NCBI GenBank assembly: GCA_038134485.1
Contig: JAYPVG010000016.1
Span: 3,308-67,307, forward strand
Source of the DNA: NORP240 sp038134485
GTDB lineage: Bacteria; Pseudomonadota; Gammaproteobacteria; Pseudomonadales; Pseudohongiellaceae
Reading direction: 5' to 3'
Length of the DNA stretch: 64,000 bases
Below, piece after piece: positions 47,494 to 56,878 of the stretch; positions within the stretch are counted from its first letter, which is position 1; each line of letters begins with the position of its first letter. Under the pieces are notes generated by a model. That model saw only the letters and a list, made by a program, of their open reading frames with translations, was not told where the DNA came from and did no database searches. Position numbers and translations under genes: made by a program.

Positions 47494-48319
47494 CTACTGT
47501 ATCCGCTGATTTCTTGAAAAGTTTGGTAGATTGAGACCCGGATCCTTGTGCAACCAGATTGCGACGGCTTTGCCAATTATTTTAGATTCAGAAACGGGCC
47601 CCCAAACACGACTGTCGGCACTGTTATCGCGATTATCTCCCATCATAAAGTAGTGGCCCTCGGGAACGATCCATGAGGTTCGCCCCTGCCGTCCGAACTG
47701 CAAATCAGCCAGTTGAACCGAATGAACTCTATCACCCNNNNNNNNNNGGAATAGACTCACTGCCGAACTCGATATTTGTCGGGCTGACAAAGTCTCGCAT
47801 CATTTCTTCCCCGTTAATGACCAAGGTTTTGTCCTCATACCGTATTCTGTCTCCAGGCAATCCAATGACCCGCTTGATGTAATATTTATTTTCGTGAGGC
47901 GGAATGAAGACCATGACCTCACCACGCTGTGGTTCGCCGATATCAACAAGCTTGGTTCCTATGACCGGCAGGCGTAAACCATAGGAATATTTATTTACCA
48001 GGATGAAATCGCCCACCTGCAATGTCGGAATCATTGACCCCGTGGGAATCTGGTAAGGCTCGATTACGAAAGAGCGAAGAATTAATACGATCAACAGAAC
48101 CGGGAAAAACGACTTTGCATATTCTACAACCACTGGCTCTCTTCCGAGACGCTCGAGTTCTGCTTCAATCTGTCCTTGACTGCGGGCGCTAGTTTGCCTT
48201 TCCTGAAAATCCTCAATGCTCCGCAACCTTGAACTTTTCAGCAGCAACGTATCAAGCAGCCAGACAAGGCCGCTTACGGCTACCAGAATCACTAATACCA
48301 GTGCAAAATCTATATCCAT
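47494..48319 (-). CDS. lepB: Signal peptidase I, interrupted by an assembly gap
   Basis: Membrane serine/lysine protease removing signal peptides. The upstream part (48319 to 47748) has two transmembrane segments, the catalytic Ser in IPTGSMIPTLQVGD and the catalytic Lys in YYIKRVIGLPGD. The downstream part has the conserved VPEGHYFMMGDNRDNSADSRVWGPV. Ten Ns at 47738-47747 interrupt it and the two halves are in different frames. The 816 known bases are divisible by three, so the true gap must be a multiple of three and the gene is probably intact, with at least 271 aa. The ATG overlaps the lepA stop (TGATG). Confidence 0.93.
47738..47747. other. Assembly gap of 10 N
   Basis: Ten undetermined bases inside lepB. 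The length is probably a placeholder, since a real 10-nt gap would put the two halves of lepB out of frame. Confidence 0.95.
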
Positions 48320-50118
48320 CAGGAATCAATCTTCAACACAGCCAGGAACGCCTCCTGCGGAACTTCTACATTTCCCACCTTCTTCATGCGCTTCTTACCT
48401 GCCTTCTGCTTCTCCAATAATTTCTTTTTTCGCGTTATGTCGCCACCATAACATTTAGCAGTCACGTTTTTTCGAAGTGCTTTGACGGTCTGTCTGGAAA
48501 TAATTTGTCCACCTATCGCAGCCTGAATGGCGACATCATACAACTGCCTGGGGATCAATTCTTTCATCTTTTCGGTCAACATACGACCTTTGGACTGAGC
48601 CTGATCCCTGTGCACAATTATAGCCAGTGCATCTACTTTATCACCGTTAATCAGAATATCTAACCGTACCAGGGTGGATTTTTCAAATCGCTGAAAATGA
48701 TAATCCAGAGACGCGTAACCCCTGCTCACTGATTTCAGTCGATCGAAAAAATCCAGAACTACCTCGTTCATCGGCAGCTCATAATTCAGAGATACCTGCT
48801 TTCCGATGAACTGCATGTCTTTCTGAATACCACGTTTCTCGACGCATAAATTTATTACGTTACCGAGGTAGTCCTGGGGTACAAGAATATTGGCAAGCAC
48901 GATTGGCTCACGCATCTCGGCGATGCTTGCTGTCGGTGGTAGCTTCGACGGACTATCCACCTTGACCACATCGCCATTGTTTAACAACACCTCATAAACA
49001 ACTGTTGGCGCAGTGGTTATGAGAGACAAATCGTATTCCCGTTCCAGTCGCTCTTGAATAATCTCCATGTGCAACATGCCCAGAAATCCGCATCGAAAAC
49101 CAAACCCAAGCGCATCGGAATTCTCAGGTTCGTAAAACAGCGAGGCATCATTTAAAGTCAACTTGGATAACGCATCTCGAAAACTTTCAAACTCATCAGA
49201 TGAGACAGGGAAAAGGCCTGCATACACTTGCGGTTGAACTTTCCTAAATCCGGGCAGAGCCTCGACGCCTGGCGTCGAGGCGAGCGTTAGGGTATCGCCA
49301 ACAGGAGCTCCGTGGATATCCTTTATGCCCGCAATTACGAATCCCACTTCACCGGCTGCGAGCAGATCAGTATCCCGGCGCTTTGGAGTGAACATTCCCA
49401 CGCTGTCCACGAGATGTGCCTTGCCGATAGATTTTGCGATGATCTTGTCGCCCTTCTTGACATGCCCTTGCATAACACGCACCAGCGAGACGATACCCAG
49501 ATAGTTATCAAACCAGGAGTCAATGATCAGTGCCTGTAATTCGGCCTGGCGGTTTCCGCTCGGTGGTGGCACCAGGCGCACAATCTGCTCCAAGATATCG
49601 TTCACACCCATACCGGTTTTGGCACTGGCGCAAACTGCTTCCGCAGCGTCGATGCCGATTATTTCCTCAATTTCAATACGCACTCGATCGGGATCTGCTT
49701 GAGGCAAATCCATTTTATTAAGTACCGGCAATACCTCCAGTCCCTGTTCGATGGCCGTATAGCAGGTGGCTACAGATTGCGCTTCCACACCCTGACCCGC
49801 ATCTACCACCAGCAACGCTCCCTCGCAAGCAGACAGGGATCTTGAAACTTCGTAGCTGAAATCTACATGGCCCGGAGTATCGATAAAATTTAACTGATAG
49901 CGTTTGCCGTCGCTGGCATCATAGTAGAGGGTTACGCTCTGGGCCTTGATGGTGATTCCGCGCTCTCGTTCAATTTCCAGGGTATCCAGCATCTGTTCAG
50001 AGAGCTCTCGCTCTGATACTCCACCGCATAACTGGATAAACCGGTCAGCGAGAGTCGATTTCCCGTGATCGATATGCGCAATAATGGAAAAGTTTCTAAT
50101 GTGGCTAAGATCGCTCAC
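48319..50118 (-). CDS. lepA: Elongation factor 4 (LepA)
   Basis: Translational GTPase that associates with stalled or initiating ribosomes. It has 599 aa, the standard length. G motifs are AHIDHGKSTLADRF, DTPGHVDF and LNKMDLPQAD. The LepA-specific C-terminal domain contains MKKVGNVEVPQEAF near the end. The start is GTG at 50118. The lepA-lepB order is conserved, with mucD upstream as in Pseudomonas. Confidence 0.98.
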   Translation of the reverse strand: MSDLSHIRNFSIIAHIDHGKSTLADRFIQLCGGVSERELSEQMLDTLEIERERGITIKAQSVTLYYDASDGKRYQLNFIDTPGHVDFSYEVSRSLSACEGALLVVDAGQGVEAQSVATCYTAIEQGLEVLPVLNKMDLPQADPDRVRIEIEEIIGIDAAEAVCASAKTGMGVNDILEQIVRLVPPPSGNRQAELQALIIDSWFDNYLGIVSLVRVMQGHVKKGDKIIAKSIGKAHLVDSVGMFTPKRRDTDLLAAGEVGFVIAGIKDIHGAPVGDTLTLASTPGVEALPGFRKVQPQVYAGLFPVSSDEFESFRDALSKLTLNDASLFYEPENSDALGFGFRCGFLGMLHMEIIQERLEREYDLSLITTAPTVVYEVLLNNGDVVKVDSPSKLPPTASIAEMREPIVLANILVPQDYLGNVINLCVEKRGIQKDMQFIGKQVSLNYELPMNEVVLDFFDRLKSVSRGYASLDYHFQRFEKSTLVRLDILINGDKVDALAIIVHRDQAQSKGRMLTEKMKELIPRQLYDVAIQAAIGGQIISRQTVKALRKNVTAKCYGGDITRKKKLLEKQKAGKKRMKKVGNVEVPQEAFLAVLKIDS

Positions 50119-50248
50119 CAGGATAGAATTCCAACTGGGGTATACGAAGGAGGTCGCAATTCTAAATTAATTGCTGAATTGTGTCAGTGAGTTTCGCGCG
50201 TCTCCGGTACTGTGTGACCGGGAACGAAGCTGCCAGTAGCCGTTTTTC

Positions 50249-51676
50249 CTAATCTAAGTCGAGGGCCAGAGTTGTTCCACGTCCTTCTCTGACAATCCTG
50301 ACAGGAACAAACCCGTTGCTCGGAAGGTCCCTGAGAACCTGCGCAAATTGCTCTGCGCTGACTATTTCCTGACGATTCAAGGATACGATTACATCGTCGG
50401 CGATAATTCCAGCGTCTTCAGCAGGCCCGGGAATTACTTCCACTACGCGAACTCCAGACAGACCCGAAACCTGCCTAGCTTCCCTGCTCAAGTCGGCTAC
50501 ACGCAGACCAAGAGGATTGACGCCTTGAGGTACGCTTTGAACAACCTCCTCCTGCGCGATATTCAGCGGCGAACTTCCCAGTACCACGTTCACGTTTAAA
50601 CGCTGTCCATCTCGGTAAACTAGCATCTGGGAACTTGTCCCGGGCTTGTTCTGGCCCACGAAAAACGGCAGATCAGCCGAACGCTCAATCTCCCGTCCAT
50701 CAAACTCGAGAATTATATCCTCATTCTGGATTCCCGCCTGATCAGCAGGACTGCCGGGAGACACGAGATCAACAAAAGCCCCCATTGGGCGCTCAAGATC
50801 GAATGACTCCGCCAGCGCAAAACTGACTTCCTTAATTTGCACTCCCAGCAAACCACGTTGCACAGCACCCGTGTCCCTCAGCTGGTCAACAACATTAATT
50901 GCTACGTTTGACGGAATCGAAAACGAGATTCCATTTGAAGTTCCGGTGCTGCTGAGAATCTGCGAATTGATACCGATAACTTCGCCGTCGAGATTAAAAA
51001 GCGGGCCACCGGAATTACCTTGGTTAATCGCAACATCGCTTTGAATGAACGACATGTAGTTGTAGCGACTATTACCCGGAATTGAGCGACCCTTGGCGGA
51101 TACGATGCCTGCCGCAGCGGAGAATTCCAGGCCAAAAGGTGAACCGATAGCCAATACCCAGTCGCCCACTCTCACCTGGTCTGAATCACCCATTTTTACT
51201 GCCGGCAATCCCTGCGCGTCAATCTTCAGCACGGCCAAATCTGATGGCTCGTCAAGGCCTACTACCCTAGCGCTGAATTCTCTTCGATCTGTGAGGTAAA
51301 CAGTAATATCTTCCGCGCCCACCACCACATGATGATTGGTAATTATGAATCCGTCTGAGGACACTATGAAACCGGAACCCACAGAGCCCCTTGGGCTCAT
51401 TTGCGGCTCTCCCGATTCAGGTTCAATTTCCAGGGGCTCATCAGGATTGACTCGTCGCCGCAGAAATTCCTCGAGATCCCGATCTGACATAAATCCCGGG
51501 GTTTCCACCATCCTGATTGCGGCTATTTCCACGATAGTTGCCGCGTTGGCCTCAACCAGATCGGCAAAATTGGGTAAGCTCACCGCAGCATTGGCGGATG
51601 CCTGCACAACCATAGTAACAAGCAGCGCGACACCATAAAGTGTTTGACGAAATTCAGTGAGATTGAGAAGGATCAT
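50249..51676 (-). CDS. mucD: Periplasmic serine protease MucD/DegP-type
   Basis: HtrA-family quality-control protease for misfolded envelope proteins. The ATG at 51676 opens a signal peptide (MILLNLTEF...VVQASANA); the mature protein has a trypsin-like domain with the triad His in FIITNHHVV, Asp in EPSDLAVLKID and Ser in NQGNSGGPLFN. Two PDZ domains follow, from about residues 275 and 385. It has 475 aa. Location after rpoE-rseA and before lepA is the algU-muc arrangement, so sigma-E control is likely. Upstream in-frame sequence to 51748 is unlikely to be translated. Confidence 0.95.
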   Translation of the reverse strand: MILLNLTEFRQTLYGVALLVTMVVQASANAAVSLPNFADLVEANAATIVEIAAIRMVETPGFMSDRDLEEFLRRRVNPDEPLEIEPESGEPQMSPRGSVGSGFIVSSDGFIITNHHVVVGAEDITVYLTDRREFSARVVGLDEPSDLAVLKIDAQGLPAVKMGDSDQVRVGDWVLAIGSPFGLEFSAAAGIVSAKGRSIPGNSRYNYMSFIQSDVAINQGNSGGPLFNLDGEVIGINSQILSSTGTSNGISFSIPSNVAINVVDQLRDTGAVQRGLLGVQIKEVSFALAESFDLERPMGAFVDLVSPGSPADQAGIQNEDIILEFDGREIERSADLPFFVGQNKPGTSSQMLVYRDGQRLNVNVVLGSSPLNIAQEEVVQSVPQGVNPLGLRVADLSREARQVSGLSGVRVVEVIPGPAEDAGIIADDVIVSLNRQEIVSAEQFAQVLRDLPSNGFVPVRIVREGRGTTLALDLD

Positions 51677-51873
51677 ATGCAGCTCAGCCAAATAATTCGT
51701 GGTCGTTAGAAATCTGTTCTCTTGTCCACCCCGGATATTGCCTCGCAAATACGGAGATTCCGGGGAGCAGAGTGTACTTTAGCACTACGTAGAGGTAAAC
51801 CAAGATGGTTCAGGCCCTGAATTAAAAAGGCCGGACAAACAGGAAAAAAATCAATAAATTAGTAGCTTGCTGA

Positions 51874-52509
51874 CTATTGGGGGTCCTGCAGTTCATTGAC
51901 CAGACGGTAAAACGGAGAATCCTGCAATTGCTCGATTTGCTGAGGCTCATCAGGGGTAATGGAGACGCTTCTTATGTAATCCTCCAGACGCTGGCGTGCG
52001 TCCGGGTCAACTTCCCGTACTGCGGGGTTCAACGTATTTCCATCCGCCAGCGCGCTAATCGCTGACACACTGGAATCACTGGGCATTGCGGGGTCAAGAT
52101 TTTGCTCCCTGGCTATCGCAAGCGGCGATTCCGTGAGAGGTTGATTAACGGCTGACTGCATACCAAGAAAAAATGCCGCAGCAACGGATGCCGCAATTGC
52201 GAGTTTGACCAGCGGCTTTTGCCACTGGAATGGATTTTCGCCCTCACTCGAAATTGAGACCGAAGGCTCATTCGCTATGGCTCGGGATACGGCATTACTA
52301 AAATTCGCATTGCCAACGTTAAGGGACTTGCTGGCCTTGATATTATCATCATGCAACAAAGCCTGAACCAAACTCATACGTCGCCACAAGTCTGAAATTT
52401 CTGGATTGTGATCGATCGTACTTAGTAATCGACGAACCTCGAATTCGTTCGCCTCATTATCCAGCATCGCTGAAAGCGTTTCTTTGTCGTGATTATTCAT
52501 ACTACTCAT
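51874..52509 (-). CDS. rseA: Anti-sigma-E factor RseA/MucA
   Basis: Inner-membrane anti-sigma factor that holds RpoE until envelope stress triggers its proteolysis. The 211-aa protein has the N-terminal sigma-binding domain (ETLSAMLDNEANEFEVRRLL and DLWRRMSLVQALLHDD). One transmembrane segment is at about residues 97-117 (LVKLAIAASVAAAFFLGM), and the periplasmic tail ends SPFYRLVNELQDPQ. It starts 12 nt after rpoE. No rseB follows; mucD is next, 197 bp away. Confidence 0.92.
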   Translation of the reverse strand: MSSMNNHDKETLSAMLDNEANEFEVRRLLSTIDHNPEISDLWRRMSLVQALLHDDNIKASKSLNVGNANFSNAVSRAIANEPSVSISSEGENPFQWQKPLVKLAIAASVAAAFFLGMQSAVNQPLTESPLAIAREQNLDPAMPSDSSVSAISALADGNTLNPAVREVDPDARQRLEDYIRSVSITPDEPQQIEQLQDSPFYRLVNELQDPQ

Positions 52510-52521
52510 TGTGCATGATAC

Positions 52522-53091
52522 CTACATCAATTCGCGAATTCGTTTATCGATTGCTTCACGAGCCCTGAAAATTCGTGATCGCACCGTTCCCACCGGACAA
52601 TCCATAATCTCAGTAATGTCTTCGTAGCTTAACCCGGAAAACTCTCTCAGGGTAAACGCTGTTTTCAATTCCTCTGGCAACTCGTCGATTGCCTTCTCTA
52701 TAGCCTGCTTTAAATCCTCGGTAACCAGGCTTTCTTCCGGCGATTCCAATTCCCTGAGGGACATCGCCAGATCATTATTCTGACTTTCATCAACGTCCAT
52801 ATCGACTGCTGGTGGCCTGCGGCTTTTTGCTACCAGATGATTCTTGGCAGTATTCACCGCAATCCGATACAGCCACGTGTAAAAGGCGCTTTCCCCGCGG
52901 AATAGCGACAGCGCCCTGTATGCCTTTATAAAGGCTTCCTGACTAACGTCCTCTACCTCCTGGGGATCATTGACGAACCGTGCTATCAATGCAATCACCC
53001 GCTGCTGATAGCGTACTACCAGCAAATTAAACGCCTGCTTATCTCCCTCAAGCACCCGGTCAACCAGCTGCTGGTCGGTATCCTTGCTCAC
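52522..53091 (-). CDS. rpoE: RNA polymerase sigma-E factor (RpoE/AlgU)
   Basis: ECF sigma factor of the envelope stress response. It has 189 aa. The region 2 core KAFNLLVVRYQQRVIALIARFV and EVEDVSQEAFIKAYRALSLFRG is present, and region 4 includes LREFSGLSYEDITEIMDCPVGTVRSRIFRAREAI. The start is GTG at 53091, which aligns with the E. coli RpoE N-terminus. A good sigma-E promoter lies upstream, implying autoregulation. The gene is divergent from nadB, as in E. coli and Pseudomonas. Confidence 0.97.
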   Translation of the reverse strand: MSKDTDQQLVDRVLEGDKQAFNLLVVRYQQRVIALIARFVNDPQEVEDVSQEAFIKAYRALSLFRGESAFYTWLYRIAVNTAKNHLVAKSRRPPAVDMDVDESQNNDLAMSLRELESPEESLVTEDLKQAIEKAIDELPEELKTAFTLREFSGLSYEDITEIMDCPVGTVRSRIFRAREAIDKRIRELM

Positions 53092-53154
53092 CGTGTTCCA
53101 ACTCCATCACTCAGCCCGGGGAACCTAGCTGGAACATTCATAGACGTTCATGCT

Positions 53155-53182
53155 CATAGACCGCAGGGATGTTCAAAAGTTC
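53155..53182 (-). promoter_or_regulatory. Sigma-E type promoter of rpoE
   Basis: On the minus strand GAACTT (53182-53177) is separated by exactly 16 nt from TCTATG (53160-53155), close to the sigma-E/AlgU consensus GAACTT-N16-TCTGA. The start would be about 53148, giving a 57-nt leader before the rpoE GTG. Autoregulation of this operon is established in relatives; here it is inferred from the match. Confidence 0.8.
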
Positions 53183-53347
53183 TGCAAAACTATAAAATTC
53201 TGACAATTTCATTACAACACCGCTACAAACTTGTTTGTCTGGGCATAAGTTACAGGACACAGGGGCCTGCCCCTTCCCGGTCGACCAATAAAGTCCTTTA
53301 ATTTCAATAGCATACAGCCTTTCCTAACAGCCTCATAGAACATTGAT

Positions 53348-55015
53348 ATGACAATTGGCCGACCTAGTGACCCATCCGGGGCCAGCCATGATACCGATAT
53401 ATTGATCATCGGCAGCGGCGCGGCCGGGCTTACCCTGGCTTTGCGATGCGCAGATTTCGCCAGAATTAAAGTGATAAGCAAGGGCAGCCTTAAAGAAGGC
53501 GCCACATTCTATGCACAAGGTGGAATTGCCGCGGTTCTGGACGATCAGGACAGCGTAGACGCTCACGTTGCCGATACGCTGGTTGCCGGTGTGGGATTGT
53601 GCCACGAAGACATGGTCCGTTTTGTGATTTCTAACAGCACCGATTGCGTCCGCTGGCTTGTCGACCAGGGAGTTCCTTTCACGACCAAACAGAAGGCCCA
53701 GGCACGCGAAGACATTCAATTTTCCAAATCGGTGCCGCACACGGACGATCTAACCTCTCTGCACCTCACCAAGGAAGGAGGCCATAGCCATCGCCGCATT
53801 ATCCATGCCACCGATGCTACCGGCAAAGCAGTTTTCAAAACTCTCAAGCAGAAAGCCCTAGAACATCCGAATATTGAATTGCTAGAACATCACATCGCCG
53901 TCGATTTGCTCACCAGAAAAAAGTTGGGACTGCCCAGACAGGCATGCATCGGCGCCTACATCATGGATTCCAAAACTAACCGAATACAGCTTGTGCGCTC
54001 CAGATTCGTGGTACTTGCCACCGGCGGAGCCAGTAAAGCATACCTGTATACGACCAATCCTGACGGCGCCAGTGGCGATGGCATCGCTATGGCCTGGCGC
54101 GCCGGTTGCAGAGTCGCCAACATGGAGTTCAATCAATTCCATCCGACCTGCCTGTTTCATCCCCATGCCAAGTCATTCTTAATTACCGAGGCCCTGCGCG
54201 GCGAAGGAGCCTGGCTGGAGCTTCCTGATGGCTCACGCTTTATGGAAAAATTTGACGAAAGGCTTGAACTGGCGCCTCGAGATATAGTCGCACGCGCGAT
54301 CGACCATGAAATGAAACGCTTGGGCTGTGACTGCGTTTACCTGAATATTACGCACAAACCGGCTGACTTTATATTGAGCCACTTTCCAACGATTCACAAG
54401 AAATGTCTGAAATTCGGCATCGATATTTGCAAGGACCGCATACCCGTGGTCCCCGCAGCTCATTATACCTGTGGGGGTGTCATCGTAAATCAGTATGGAG
54501 AAACTGATATACCGAACCTGTTTGCCATAGGTGAAACAAGCTTTACCGGGTTGCATGGTGCAAATCGCATGGCCAGCAATTCGCTGCTTGAATGCTTTGT
54601 GCTTGCGTTCTCTGCATCGCAGCAAATCGAACGGAAATTTGCGAGTACCGAAATCCCCCAGCTTGGGCTGCCCTGGGATGAAAGCCGAGTTTATCAATCA
54701 GAGGATGATGTATTGATTTCCCACAACTGGCATGAATTACGGCGCTTTATGTGGGACTTTGTCGGCATTGTTCGCACCGATCGACGCCTGCAACGTGCTC
54801 AGCGTCGCGTGCGCGTGTTGGAGCAGGAAGTCGAAGACTACTATCGCCACTACAAAATCAATTCCGATCTACTTGAGTTAAGGAATCTCGTACTGGTCGC
54901 GCAACTTATAATTGATAGTGCCCTACAACGCAAAGAAAGTCGGGGCCTGCATTACACACTGGACTATACCGATAGGGCTGAGATTGCGGTCGATACCATA
55001 TTAGTGCCGGATTAG
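53348..55015 (+). CDS. nadB: L-aspartate oxidase
   Basis: FAD enzyme oxidising L-aspartate to iminoaspartate, the first step of de novo NAD synthesis. It has 555 aa. The FAD dinucleotide motif is LIIGSGAAGLTLALRC, the substrate loop is FYAQGGIAAVLDDQDSVDAH, and later blocks include AHYTCGGVIVNQYGETDIPNLFAIGE and HGANRMASNSLLECFVLA. It is divergent from rpoE. The stop is 3 nt from that of convergent ygfX. Confidence 0.97.
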   Translation: MTIGRPSDPSGASHDTDILIIGSGAAGLTLALRCADFARIKVISKGSLKEGATFYAQGGIAAVLDDQDSVDAHVADTLVAGVGLCHEDMVRFVISNSTDCVRWLVDQGVPFTTKQKAQAREDIQFSKSVPHTDDLTSLHLTKEGGHSHRRIIHATDATGKAVFKTLKQKALEHPNIELLEHHIAVDLLTRKKLGLPRQACIGAYIMDSKTNRIQLVRSRFVVLATGGASKAYLYTTNPDGASGDGIAMAWRAGCRVANMEFNQFHPTCLFHPHAKSFLITEALRGEGAWLELPDGSRFMEKFDERLELAPRDIVARAIDHEMKRLGCDCVYLNITHKPADFILSHFPTIHKKCLKFGIDICKDRIPVVPAAHYTCGGVIVNQYGETDIPNLFAIGETSFTGLHGANRMASNSLLECFVLAFSASQQIERKFASTEIPQLGLPWDESRVYQSEDDVLISHNWHELRRFMWDFVGIVRTDRRLQRAQRRVRVLEQEVEDYYRHYKINSDLLELRNLVLVAQLIIDSALQRKESRGLHYTLDYTDRAEIAVDTILVPD

Positions 55016-55018
55016 TTT

Positions 55019-55468
55019 TCACGAATTCTCACCATAGCGCAGCAGCCGAGCAAGCTGCTTGCGCTGATAAACAGGCACCCCCCCTGCTACGGCCGATACC
55101 GTGACTCGGCTGCAGAATGAAAATCGGCGAGTTATTTCAGCGCGCACCGGTTGAATCTTCTGGAATTCCAAAATTGTAAGAAGACTGCTGCCGCAAGGGA
55201 CCGCGACAAGCTGGGCTGATATTTCCCCATTACGAGTAGACAATAGCGCACGGCCATCAGCGTGAAGTCTGAGGCTAGTAATAGAACTTTTGAGCAGCAG
55301 CAAACTCCGATATCCCTGGAAAGCGCTATGCCATAGAAGAATCCCCGTCGCTGACAACCTGATCGAAATTCCCAAATCCAGATTCCAGATAACGTAGGAA
55401 CAAACGATGTGGCACACGGCCAGTGAAACCACCTCAAGCTTTGCGGCCTGAAATTCAAGTAAAACCAA
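55019..55468 (-). CDS. ygfX: YgfX-like membrane protein
   Basis: Inner-membrane protein of about 149 aa with two hydrophobic segments in the first half (SLAVCHIVCSYVIW and a second near SATGILLWHSAF) and a soluble tail ending ARLLRYGENS. Sequence similarity to YgfX/CptA is weak. The assignment rests on topology, the LHADGRALLSTRNGEI stretch, and position directly after sdhE, as in E. coli ygfX-sdhE. In E. coli YgfX has been linked both to SdhE function and to MreB/FtsZ inhibition. The only upstream start is TTG at 55468, right after an in-frame stop. Confidence 0.65.
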   Translation of the reverse strand: MVLLEFQAAKLEVVSLAVCHIVCSYVIWNLDLGISIRLSATGILLWHSAFQGYRSLLLLKSSITSLRLHADGRALLSTRNGEISAQLVAVPCGSSLLTILEFQKIQPVRAEITRRFSFCSRVTVSAVAGGVPVYQRKQLARLLRYGENS

Positions 55469-55516
55469 TTAAGATGTTATCCAGATCAGCAGAAAGCATT
55501 CAGTCTTGCTCTGAGT

Positions 55517-55771
55517 TTAGACGTTACTGCGGGCGTGAGCCAATATCAGGTCAATAATCTCTTTGAGAGACGACTCCGTCGGCGCCTGGCTTTGCAACAG
55601 CCAATGATATAGATCCTGATCTTCATAACTGAGTAATTGCCGATAGTGCTCTTGTTGAGAAGAGCTCAGGGTTTCAAAGCAGTGTCTGGCGAACGGCTCA
55701 AGCAATAAATCGAGCTCTAACATGCCCCGACGGCTATGCCATATCGCCCGATTTTTGTCTGATACGGTCAT
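55517..55771 (-). CDS. sdhE: FAD assembly factor SdhE
   Basis: Small cytoplasmic factor promoting covalent FAD attachment to succinate dehydrogenase. The 84-aa protein has the diagnostic WHSRRGMLELDLLL motif and the later YEDQDLYHWLL helix. It is divergent from ygfZ with 168 bp between them and is followed by ygfX, the standard gammaproteobacterial arrangement. Confidence 0.93.
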   Translation of the reverse strand: MTVSDKNRAIWHSRRGMLELDLLLEPFARHCFETLSSSQQEHYRQLLSYEDQDLYHWLLQSQAPTESSLKEIIDLILAHARSNV

Positions 55772-55851
55772 AGGGAAATAACTTCAAGGCAGACATTTAA
55801 ATTGAACTTCAGTTTATGGATTATCCGTAAAATCGTATTATGATGCGACCC

Positions 55852-55883
55852 CCTGGAGACCCAGGAGCAGGAGGTTAACTCCT
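55852..55883 (+). promoter_or_regulatory. Two tandem hairpins upstream of ygfZ
   Basis: CCTGG/CCAGG with a 4-nt loop is followed 3 nt later by AGGAG/CTCCT with a 5-nt loop, 57-88 nt before the ygfZ start. They would form two small stem-loops in the ygfZ leader if transcription starts upstream, for instance from the TATTAT at about 55837. Function unknown; they may be chance or leader structure. Confidence 0.35.
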
Positions 55884-55939
55884 CGCCCCTTGTTGCCGGA
55901 CCCTTTGGAAGACTGGACACTTTCTGGTAGTAGCAATCT

Positions 55940-56878
55940 ATGCAATACATTCAGTTTAAAGCTTACGATTTTATCGCCATAGAAGGCGAAGAAGCCAAGA
56001 AATTTCTACAGGGTCAGGTCACTTGCGACATTGACAGCCTCTCGCCATCGCATTCCATAGCGGGCGCTTTGTGCAACATCAAGGGACGAGTGGTCAGTGA
56101 CTTTCGACTCGTTGAATATCGAGGCTCGTGTTACATACTGATGGCAGCGGGCATGGCGGATATCGTTAAGCCGGTGCTCGATAAATATATGGTTTTTTCC
56201 CGCGCAGTAAGTCGGCTGGCAAGCGGCGAAATTCGACGCATAGGCCTACTCGGTGATTTGCAGCATTCGCTAATCAGCGAACTCTTCACAGACCTGCCAG
56301 ATGATGACACCAATGTTATCGCCCACGGCGATAACATTCTGCTTAAAATACCGGGAATCACACCCCGCCATGAACTCTGGCAATTTGGGTCGCAGACGTC
56401 TACGGGGGACAACTTGATCTTGTCAATACTAGAAGGCGTTGATAGGGCTCCCGAGGAACGCTGGATTCTCGAGGATATCCAAGGAGGCGTTGCGCACATA
56501 ACACCATCACACTCCGACTATCACTTGCCTGAAGCCCTTAATTACGACCTTAATGGTATTGTCAGTTTTACCAAGGGCTGCTACACCGGTCAGGAAATTG
56601 TTGCGCGAATGCACTATCGGGGCACAGCAAAGAAACGGTTATTCTGCGGGGTATCGGGATTCGAGACCCTGCAACCTGAGTCAATTACCTGCATTAGCTC
56701 GGATTCGGGAGTGGAGGTGACGGGCGAAATCATCAACAGCGCACACGATGACAAGAGAAACTGTTTTGTGCTGGCTGTCTTACCCTCCAATGCAGCGGAA
56801 GCGAATGTCAGAGTATTCCTGAATGATGATCCTGCATTGTCTGTCAGGCTAAAATCATTGCCCTACATTGTCGGCTGA
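55940..56878 (+). CDS. ygfZ: Folate-binding tRNA-modifying protein YgfZ
   Basis: GcvT-fold protein needed for maturation of some iron-sulfur enzymes such as MiaB, using folate. It has 312 aa. The family signature KGCYTGQEIVARMHYRG is at about residue 213. The N-terminal FLQGQVTCDI block and C-terminal beta-barrel region are present. Divergent from sdhE/ygfX, as in E. coli. Its last 24 nt overlap the 3' end of the convergent gene at 56855. Confidence 0.96.
   Translation: MQYIQFKAYDFIAIEGEEAKKFLQGQVTCDIDSLSPSHSIAGALCNIKGRVVSDFRLVEYRGSCYILMAAGMADIVKPVLDKYMVFSRAVSRLASGEIRRIGLLGDLQHSLISELFTDLPDDDTNVIAHGDNILLKIPGITPRHELWQFGSQTSTGDNLILSILEGVDRAPEERWILEDIQGGVAHITPSHSDYHLPEALNYDLNGIVSFTKGCYTGQEIVARMHYRGTAKKRLFCGVSGFETLQPESITCISSDSGVEVTGEIINSAHDDKRNCFVLAVLPSNAAEANVRVFLNDDPALSVRLKSLPYIVG

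Noticed and set aside
47494..48319. lepB as a frameshifted pseudogene
   Set aside because: The frame change coincides with the N gap, and both halves keep all catalytic motifs.
55806..55840. Sigma-E promoter upstream of ygfZ (GAACTT at about 55804)
   Set aside because: No acceptable -10 element lies at 15-17 nt spacing.
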